Assembly: GCA_046542845.1 (NCBI GenBank)
Contig: JBKHAN010000060.1
Span: 1 to 17,090 of the forward strand
Direction: 5' to 3'
From: SKKC01 sp046542845
GTDB taxonomy: Bacteria > Spirochaetota > Spirochaetia > DSM-27196 > SKKC01
DNA: 17,090 nt
The notes beneath the pieces were generated by a model. The model did not search any database and had not been told where the DNA came from. It saw nothing but the letters and a program-made list of their open reading frames with translations. Below, piece after piece: positions 7,547-12,946 of the stretch. Position 1 is the stretch's first letter. The number at the start of each line of letters is the position of its first letter. The position numbers and the translations under genes are program-made.

Positions 7547-8929
7547 CTACTCTTCGGTGTAGCCGCCGATCTTCTGCCACGCCATCGTGTTCTTCTTGAA
7601 CAGGAACCATAATGCGACCAGCGCGACGAGTATCAGACCGTTACCGATCCAGAAACTACCCGCAGCCCAGGTAAACGCAGCTGCCAGCCAGTTGCCACCG
7701 TCGACCATGCTGGTAATGGTCGTCGCCCCTTCGGGAAAGTCGAAGCCCGACAGTCGTGCCACTTCGGTGTGAACACCAGCCATGGCATTCATGATGTAGA
7801 GGGTCGGGATCATGACAACCGTTGCGGTAATTGTCGCTCGAACGACGTTTCCCTTGACGACCGGTACCATCATGCAAACCATAAAAGGGATGGTAGCGAG
7901 ATCGCCGAAGGGTAGAACCCTGTTGCCGGGAAGAACGATCGCGAGCAGGAGCGTAATCGGCACCATGAGCAGCGAAGTTGCGATCGACGTTGGATGCCCG
8001 ATAGCGATCGCCGAGTCAAGTCCGATATACAGTTCACGGTTACCGGCTTTCTTTTGCAGGAACTCTCGCGCCGCTTCAGATAGCGGTATCAGGCCTTCCA
8101 TGAGCAGCGCCACCATCCGCGGCATAAGAACCATTACTGCAGCGAGTGAAACCCCGACCTGCAGGACTTGTGTTACCCATTCGGTAAGCGTGCCGCTTCC
8201 CGCATAGGCGAGCAGTGCGATTACCGAGCCGATAATGAACCCCTGTATGACCGGCTCACCGACAACACCAAAGCGCTTGCGGACAGACTCAGGATCGGCC
8301 TCGATCCTGTTCAGCCCTGGTACAAAATCGATAGCCCTGTTGATGATCGCTGCCGGCAGAACAAAGGCGGTCGAAAAGCCGTGCGGAAGCGATATGCCTT
8401 GCATACCCATGAGCTTTTGTGTAGCGGGTGCCGTCCAGTCAGCCAGGAACAGAATGAACGCCGCGAACAGCATCGCCGAGGCGAGACCCAGCCATATAGA
8501 ACCGGTGACCACCTGAACAATGGCGCCGACAAAAGCAAAGTGCCAGAAATTCCAGATATCGACATTGATGGTTTTTGTTACCTTCGCGAACAAGAGCACC
8601 AGATTCAATAGAATTCCCGCAGGAATAATGAGGGCGGCAATTTCCGAACCGAATGCGATTGCGGCTGCAGCCGGCCAACCCACGTCTATTATGCTCAGCT
8701 CAATCCCGAAGCGCTCGACCATAGCTTCGGCCGCCGGCCCCAGGTTGCCGAACAGGATATCGAGAACAATCCCGATACCAACAAACCCGACACCGACCAT
8801 GAGCCCGGCTCGGATAGCACGTCCCGGTTTCGCACCGAAAGCGATTGCAAGAATCAGGATGACAATGGGCAGAAAGACACTTGCTCCCAGTCCGAGGAAA
8901 AAATCAACAATTGCCTGAATTGTTTCCAT
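7547..8929 (-). CDS. gatC: PTS EIIC component, galactitol-type (GatC family) permease
   Basis: The polytopic inner-membrane subunit that binds and translocates the sugar. At 460 aa it is the usual GatC length. It has about ten or more hydrophobic spans (for example FLPIVILILAIAFGA, AAAAIAFGSEIAALIIPAGI and LLMVPITLLLAIVLPG). The strongly family-like segment IGLDSAIAIGHPTSIATSLL is followed by LPGNRVLPFGDLATIPF, near identical in layout to galactitol permeases. I chose the ATG at 8929 because GGAGGAGG lies 5 nt upstream. An in-frame TTG at 8944 sits on that Shine-Dalgarno and is not a likely start. It is the first gene of the PTS unit, with a strong promoter just upstream. Real substrate unknown: a polyol or related sugar is likely, galactitol itself is not shown. 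Confidence 0.94.
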   Translation of the reverse strand: METIQAIVDFFLGLGASVFLPIVILILAIAFGAKPGRAIRAGLMVGVGFVGIGIVLDILFGNLGPAAEAMVERFGIELSIIDVGWPAAAAIAFGSEIAALIIPAGILLNLVLLFAKVTKTINVDIWNFWHFAFVGAIVQVVTGSIWLGLASAMLFAAFILFLADWTAPATQKLMGMQGISLPHGFSTAFVLPAAIINRAIDFVPGLNRIEADPESVRKRFGVVGEPVIQGFIIGSVIALLAYAGSGTLTEWVTQVLQVGVSLAAVMVLMPRMVALLMEGLIPLSEAAREFLQKKAGNRELYIGLDSAIAIGHPTSIATSLLMVPITLLLAIVLPGNRVLPFGDLATIPFMVCMMVPVVKGNVVRATITATVVMIPTLYIMNAMAGVHTEVARLSGFDFPEGATTITSMVDGGNWLAAAFTWAAGSFWIGNGLILVALVALWFLFKKNTMAWQKIGGYTEE

Positions 8930-8934
8930 CAGAT

Positions 8935-8942
8935 CCTCCTCC
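8935..8942 (-). promoter_or_regulatory. Shine-Dalgarno that decides the gatC start
   Basis: GGAGGAGG with 5-nt spacing to the ATG at 8929 is close to ideal. It rules out the TTG at 8944-8942, which overlaps it, as the start codon. Confidence 0.85.
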
Positions 8943-8953
8943 AATATGGAAAA

Positions 8954-8981
8954 ATCATAGACCCGATCCGATATTAGTCAA
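8954..8981 (-). promoter_or_regulatory. Sigma70-type promoter of the PTS operon
   Basis: The -35 box is TTGACT (8981-8976, 5 of 6 consensus) and the -10 box is TATGAT (8959-8954, 5 of 6), with a 16-nt spacer. The predicted start is near 8947, giving a leader of only about 18 nt that contains the gatC Shine-Dalgarno. The best promoter seen in the window by eye; it would drive gatC through HPr. Confidence 0.8.
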
Positions 8982-9032
8982 CATTTTTTTGCAAAAAGAT
9001 TTAATGTTTTTGCATTTTCGTTTCATCCTTTC
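8982..9032. promoter_or_regulatory. Candidate operator/upstream element of the PTS promoter
   Basis: The block begins immediately upstream of the -35 box. TTTTTGCA occurs twice in the same direction (8986-8993 and 9007-9014), 21 bp apart, i.e. two helical turns. The first copy is part of a palindrome, TTTTTGCAAAAA. It is followed by TTTTCGTTTCAT, the kind of repeated TTTCG/TTTCA sequence seen in some DeoR-family operators. It could be the binding site of the DeoR regulator of this operon or an A-tract UP/bend element. No direct proof. Confidence 0.4.
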
Positions 9033-9259
9033 TTACTGTCCGCAACCGTGGTGTTTTTCGGTAAATCCTGAGCTGGAAAAAGCCGGAAATATCACCTGTA
9101 GCGACCGTAACGGGCCGCCTGACACGCTGTGGCTCACAGGCATGCTTCACTGGCTGCCACCGATAACGGTCCTGAAGTAGATAATCGGGTTACTCGCGGT
9201 GTATTTCTCTGTTGTACAACGATATAGATCCGCTTTAACACCAGGGTTGCGGACAGTAA
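9033..9259. repeat. 23-bp inverted repeat with 181-bp spacer (MITE-like or paired regulatory sites)
   Basis: The left arm is 9033-9055 and the right arm 9237-9259. The right arm reverse-complemented matches the left in 22 of 23 positions. The outer 15 bp (TTACTGTCCGCAACC) are perfect; the single mismatch is followed by TGGTGTT. Neither arm is itself palindromic. The 227-bp unit has the layout of a small non-autonomous element with terminal inverted repeats. I see no clear target-site duplication in the flanks and no transposase remnant inside. Two inverted binding sites for one protein is the alternative. Confidence 0.65.
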
Positions 9260-9358
9260 AGATAGTTCGCCCGGGAACGATGCAGCACTCCCGTAAACCA
9301 CAACGTCGTGATACAGTGTTACGACCCGGATTGACTCCTGGAAGAACGGCAGGTGCAG

Positions 9359-10579
9359 ATGGCAGACACGCAAACCAGAATGAACAGGGTGGTGCTGTGC
9401 ACCAACGAGTATCCTCCAACGATTTACGGGGGGGCTGGTGTTCATATCGACTATCTCAGTCGAGCGCTGAGCAAATTGATGCAGGTTGATGTGCGGTGCT
9501 TTGGTGAGCAGGATGAGCGATCGGAAAGCCTGTTTGCGAAGGGATATCATCCCTGGGCAGAGCTCTCTGCAGGAGGGCAACCGGAACATCGTGGAGCCTT
9601 TAATGCGCTTTCGACAAACCTGGCAATGATTCAGGAACGGATGGAAGCTGACGCGATACACTGTCACACGTGGTATACCTACCTCGCCGGGCTGCTCGCT
9701 CGTGAACTATGGGATATTCCGCTCGTCGTAACCGCTCACTCTCTCGAACCACTACGACCGTGGAAGCGAGAGCAGCTTGGAGGGGCTTACAGGGTCAGCA
9801 GCTGGATAGAGAAGCAGGCCATGGAAACGGCAGACAGGGTCATCGCCGTCTCCGCAGACACAGCCAACGATATCGAACGCTTCTATCCGGCGGCATCCGG
9901 TAGGATCGATATTATTCACAATGGCATCGACTCGAATGAGTACCGGCCCATACAGGAACGTACTATTCCCGACAGCATCGGTATTGACTCCGATCGGCCC
10001 TATGTTCTTTTCGTCGGACGTATCACCCGCCAAAAGGGCATTATCCACCTGGTCGATGCGATCAAATACCTGGATAAGAACACTCAGATAGTGCTCGTGG
10101 CAGGCGCACCGGATACCCCGGAAATTGCACGCGAGATGTCGGAACATGTCGAGCGCGCACAACAGGTTCACGACTCAATCTTCTGGATACAGGAAATGCT
10201 TTCAGTGGAGGAGAAGGTTGGACTGTACAGCCACGCGGCGGTTTTCTGCTGTCCAAGCGTGTATGAACCCTTCGGAATCATCAACCTGGAAGCAATGGCA
10301 TGCGGTGCCCCCGTGGTATCCTCGTCGGTCGGTGGAATACCGGAAGTCGTGCTCAATGATAAAACCGGCGTTCTCGTTGACCCGGACCTGGTACCAGGGA
10401 CTTTCGCCCCACGCGATCCGGATGCCTATGCACGCAGACTCGCCGAAGGCATAAATGAGCTGCTACGCGATACAGGCCGTGCGCACGCATATGCTACGGC
10501 AGGGCGATTGCGAGCGTTGGAACATTTCAGCTGGGATCATATTGCGGTTGAGACTGCTCGTCTGTACCACCGACTGTGA
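9359..10579 (+). CDS. glgA: GT4 glycogen synthase, Corynebacterium-type (ADP-glucose/maltose-1-phosphate synthase)
   Basis: A cytoplasmic GT-B glucosyltransferase acting in alpha-glucan (glycogen) synthesis. Relatives use ADP-glucose to extend glycogen or to make maltose-1-phosphate (GlgM). The N-domain has EYPPTIYGGAGVHIDYLSRAL, CHTWYTYLAGLLAR and VVTAHSLEPLRPWKREQLGG, which are characteristic of this subfamily. The C-domain has VLFVGRITRQKGI and the nucleotide-sugar site EPFGIINLEAMACGAPVV (E-x7-E). The start at 9359 (406 aa) has AGG 5 nt upstream. A GTG at 9353 and an ATG at 9380 are alternatives, the latter giving the shorter N-terminus of most relatives. It is divergent from the PTS operon and 59-65 bp ahead of the GGDEF gene. 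No GlgE, GlgC or branching enzyme lies in the window. Confidence 0.92.
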   Translation: MADTQTRMNRVVLCTNEYPPTIYGGAGVHIDYLSRALSKLMQVDVRCFGEQDERSESLFAKGYHPWAELSAGGQPEHRGAFNALSTNLAMIQERMEADAIHCHTWYTYLAGLLARELWDIPLVVTAHSLEPLRPWKREQLGGAYRVSSWIEKQAMETADRVIAVSADTANDIERFYPAASGRIDIIHNGIDSNEYRPIQERTIPDSIGIDSDRPYVLFVGRITRQKGIIHLVDAIKYLDKNTQIVLVAGAPDTPEIAREMSEHVERAQQVHDSIFWIQEMLSVEEKVGLYSHAAVFCCPSVYEPFGIINLEAMACGAPVVSSSVGGIPEVVLNDKTGVLVDPDLVPGTFAPRDPDAYARRLAEGINELLRDTGRAHAYATAGRLRALEHFSWDHIAVETARLYHRL

Positions 10580-10606
10580 CAGGCGTGACCTGAACCATCC
10601 GACGAG

Positions 10607-10636
10607 TTCACAGACACTTTGCATCCGCAGTATCAT
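10607..10636 (+). promoter_or_regulatory. Putative promoter for the GGDEF gene
   Basis: TTCACA (10607-10612) and TATCAT (10631-10636) each match consensus in 5 of 6 positions, with an 18-nt spacer. The expected start, near 10643, lies just before the in-frame ATGs at 10645 and 10657. The mRNA would then be leaderless or nearly so, in keeping with the missing Shine-Dalgarno. Confidence 0.4.
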
Positions 10637-10644
10637 ATGTGAAT

Positions 10645-11760
10645 ATGGTCACCGATATGGACCTGCCCGCACGTTCGTCACCTCTGACGTCACACCAGTC
10701 ACAGACGCTTCTGCGCTCGCTGGCAACGCTTGCGATGGCCGGGCACACGGCTATCCTGGTTGCGGTCTGGATCGTTGAGATACGGATACTTGTTTTCATA
10801 AATCTCTTCAGCGTCGCAATTTACGCGAGCTCGCTTATACTGAACAGGCGGCGTGCATACGTGTCGGTAATGGTAATCGGAATGCTGGAAGTCATTCTCC
10901 ACGCATGGGTGGCAACGGCCATACTTGGGTGGTCTTCGGGATTCCACATTTACATTCTGACCCTTGTTCCGCTCGTGTATTTTTTCGACCCATGGCGACT
11001 TAAACAACGGGTCTTTGCGTCAATTGTGTTAGCTTTTTTGTACGTGTCGCTTGCATGGGTCGCGAATCGCAACTTTGCCGATGATCCCCGTCCTTTCGTG
11101 CTCTACTTTCAATATGGCAATCTGCTTTTCGGCGCCACCATTCTGTCTCTGCTCTCGTTTTTTTACGGCCGAGCTATCGGTAAGGTACAGCAGGAACTGC
11201 AGATACAGAATGTTCAACTCGACAGTCTCGCGAGAAAAGACGTCCTCACGGGCATCGCCAATCGACGCGAAGCTCAGGCAACACTTGAGCTACAACGTTT
11301 AAAGCTTGTCCGGGACGGCGGGACATTCGGCATCGCGCTTGTAGATCTCGATCATTTTAAAAAGATAAACGATACCCTCGGACACGATTATGGGGACCTT
11401 GTTCTCCAGACAGCGGCCACGGTTCTCCGGTCCACGCTTCGCGGGGACGATCTTATCTCTCGTTGGGGAGGCGAGGAGTTTCTGGCGATTCTTCCGCGCG
11501 CCGACCTCAGCGGCGTTCTGACTGTCGCAGAAAAGATGCGCGAAGCACTGGAGAACGACGTCCACACCTCAACCGGCATGGAGTCTCCCGTTACATGTAC
11601 CATTGGCGTCTCTGTGTGCACCGCCGATTCGATTATCAGTCAAGTTCTCAAGGACGCCGACGACGCCCTGTATCGAGGTAAAGAAGCCGGCCGTAATCAA
11701 GTCGTATCCGGAACGTTAGCAGAGAACCTTCGAAGGAAGCACCCGCATGGACTCGCCTGA
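10645..11760 (+). CDS. Membrane-bound diguanylate cyclase (GGDEF domain)
   Basis: This protein makes the second messenger c-di-GMP from two GTP. The N-terminal half (about residues 25-178) has six hydrophobic spans, for example AILVAVWIVEI, VFINLFSVAIYASSLIL, VILHAWVATAIL and TILSLLSFFYG, forming an unclassified membrane sensor of the MASE kind. A short coiled linker (VQQELQIQNVQLDSLARKD) leads to a complete GGDEF domain. It begins with DVLTGIANRRE, has the metal/GTP segment FGIALVDLDHFKKIND, the active site GGEEF and an RxxD inhibitory site (RGDD) exactly five residues before it. It is therefore predicted active and product-inhibited. The start is uncertain (GTG 10639, ATG 10645, ATG 10657) and none has a Shine-Dalgarno. 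The end overlaps the next gene by 14 nt. Confidence 0.93.
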   Translation: MVTDMDLPARSSPLTSHQSQTLLRSLATLAMAGHTAILVAVWIVEIRILVFINLFSVAIYASSLILNRRRAYVSVMVIGMLEVILHAWVATAILGWSSGFHIYILTLVPLVYFFDPWRLKQRVFASIVLAFLYVSLAWVANRNFADDPRPFVLYFQYGNLLFGATILSLLSFFYGRAIGKVQQELQIQNVQLDSLARKDVLTGIANRREAQATLELQRLKLVRDGGTFGIALVDLDHFKKINDTLGHDYGDLVLQTAATVLRSTLRGDDLISRWGGEEFLAILPRADLSGVLTVAEKMREALENDVHTSTGMESPVTCTIGVSVCTADSIISQVLKDADDALYRGKEAGRNQVVSGTLAENLRRKHPHGLA

Positions 11761-12928
11761 ACATAACATGGAAACCCTGGTCGTCCACGGAAGAGCAGAC
11801 GCGAACGAGCCGTCCTCCGGTGGACCGGTGATCTCGCCGGAGATCCGCAGTACTGTGTTCCGACACCCCGAACCGGGGACAGGGGCAGAGTTTCAGTACA
11901 CCCGCAACGGAAACCCGAATCGGCACGAGCTCGAGACTGTACTAACGGAATTGGAACGGGGCGAGGAGAGCGCAGCGTTTTCGTCCGGGATGGCAGCGAC
12001 CGCAGCAGTGTTCAACTCTGTTGAGCCAGGCTCTTCGATCGTAATCCCGAAAGATGTTTACCATGGAACGAGGGCTTATCTCATCGAAGAGGCACGGCGT
12101 TGGAACAGTACCGTGCATGCGGTCGACTTCTCAGCCGGTGCCGTGCATCGCGGGCAGGAGATTGCCGACGAGCTGGCAGATATTGCGTCCCGTTCGTCGT
12201 CGGGAACCATTGGCCTGATCTGGGTCGAGACACCATCCAATCCAATGCTTCACATAACCGATATTTCGTTCGTGGCTCACGAAGCACATACACACGGAGC
12301 AATCGTGTGCGTCGATAATACGTGGCCCAGTCCTGTCAACCAGCAGCCCCTTCGTTACGGCGCTGACCTGGTGGTACATTCAGCGACGAAGTACCTCGGC
12401 GGACATAGCGACATACTGGCTGGTGCGGTTGTTACTAACGGAGATAACGATGCCTTCAAAAAGATTCGACAGACCCAGACCATGGCAGGTGCTGTCCCCT
12501 CGGCGCACGATTGCTGGATGCTCCTGCGTAGTATCAAGACACTCTCGGTCAGGATGCGGGCACACAACGCAAACGCCGCTGCGGTAGCGCGTTTCCTTTC
12601 GGCACACGATGCGGTCAAGGCAGTTTACTACCCCGGTCTTGAAGAACACCCCGGACACACCACAGCAGCGAGGCAAATGACAGGTTTCGGAGGCATGATT
12701 TCCTTCGAGGTCGATACCGACGAACAGACTACCCGCGAGATCGTACACCGCAGCAGATTCATCACCGCAGCCACCAGTCTCGGAGGGGTAGAGAGCACCT
12801 GGGAACACCGGCGAAGCGTCGAGGGTCCGACCTCAGAGACCCCACCGACGCTTATTCGTCTCAGCGTAGGCATCGAACACCAGGATGATATCATCGGGGA
12901 TATCAGACGGGCGTTGAACCAATTATAA
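11747..12928 (+). CDS. PLP-dependent cystathionine gamma-synthase/gamma-lyase family enzyme
   Basis: A cytoplasmic trans-sulfuration enzyme of the Cys/Met metabolism fold-I family, 393 aa, full length. It shows FQYTRNGNPNRHELE (the Tyr and Arg that reach the PLP phosphate of the neighbouring subunit), FSSGMAAT, VDNTWPSP with the Asp that pairs with the pyridine nitrogen (Asp190), and the Schiff-base lysine in HSATKYLGGHSDILAG (Lys215). The C-terminal SLGGVES and RLSVGIE segments follow. The ATG at 11747 lies inside the end of the GGDEF gene, with GGAAG a few bases upstream, so the two are probably co-translated. Sequence alone does not separate gamma-synthase (metB) from gamma-lyase (mccB/cth) or methionine gamma-lyase. 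The typical GSLGGVESLIEHP region reads ESTWEHRRS here. Confidence 0.92.
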   Translation: MDSPEHNMETLVVHGRADANEPSSGGPVISPEIRSTVFRHPEPGTGAEFQYTRNGNPNRHELETVLTELERGEESAAFSSGMAATAAVFNSVEPGSSIVIPKDVYHGTRAYLIEEARRWNSTVHAVDFSAGAVHRGQEIADELADIASRSSSGTIGLIWVETPSNPMLHITDISFVAHEAHTHGAIVCVDNTWPSPVNQQPLRYGADLVVHSATKYLGGHSDILAGAVVTNGDNDAFKKIRQTQTMAGAVPSAHDCWMLLRSIKTLSVRMRAHNANAAAVARFLSAHDAVKAVYYPGLEEHPGHTTAARQMTGFGGMISFEVDTDEQTTREIVHRSRFITAATSLGGVESTWEHRRSVEGPTSETPPTLIRLSVGIEHQDDIIGDIRRALNQL

Positions 12929-12934
12929 GGATAC

Positions 12935-12946
12935 GACGGCGCCGTC
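12935..12946. other. 12-bp perfect palindrome between convergent stops
   Basis: GACGGCGCCGTC fills most of the 18-nt gap between two convergent gene ends. As RNA it could form only a short stem. No U-tract follows, so it is at most a weak bidirectional terminator. Confidence 0.3.

Larger units (their letters stand above)
8930..9358. other. Divergent intergenic control region between gatC and glgA
   Basis: About 430 bases without a convincing gene. From left to right it holds the gatC Shine-Dalgarno and promoter, an A/T-rich stretch with repeated TTTTTGCA elements, and a long-spaced 23-bp inverted repeat. The last roughly 100 bases (9260-9358) form the leader of the plus-strand glycosyltransferase. 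ORFs crossing the region on both strands lack ribosome-binding sites and recognisable protein character. Confidence 0.7.

Noticed and set aside
8930..8944. TTG start for gatC giving five extra residues
   Set aside because: The codons would consist of the Shine-Dalgarno itself (GGAGGAGG); the ATG at 8929 is ideally spaced.
8881..9180. Plus-strand frame from the gatC start region into the intergenic region
   Set aside because: It is antisense to the gatC signal-anchor region and promoter, with no plausible start signals and no recognisable product.
9235..9262. Promoter for glgA (TTAACA ... TAAAGA) in the right arm of the inverted repeat
   Set aside because: The -35 is good (5 of 6), but the -10 matches in only 3 of 6 positions. 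Too weak to list as a feature.
9134..9667. Minus-strand frame across the inverted repeat and the glgA start
   Set aside because: It overlaps the well-supported glycosyltransferase N-terminus, has no ribosome-binding site, and shows no protein-family character or transposase motif.
12935..12946. Intrinsic terminator between the PLP-enzyme gene and the GGT-like gene
   Set aside because: The palindrome can form only a 4-bp stem with a loop and there is no T-run on either strand, so I record it only as a palindrome.
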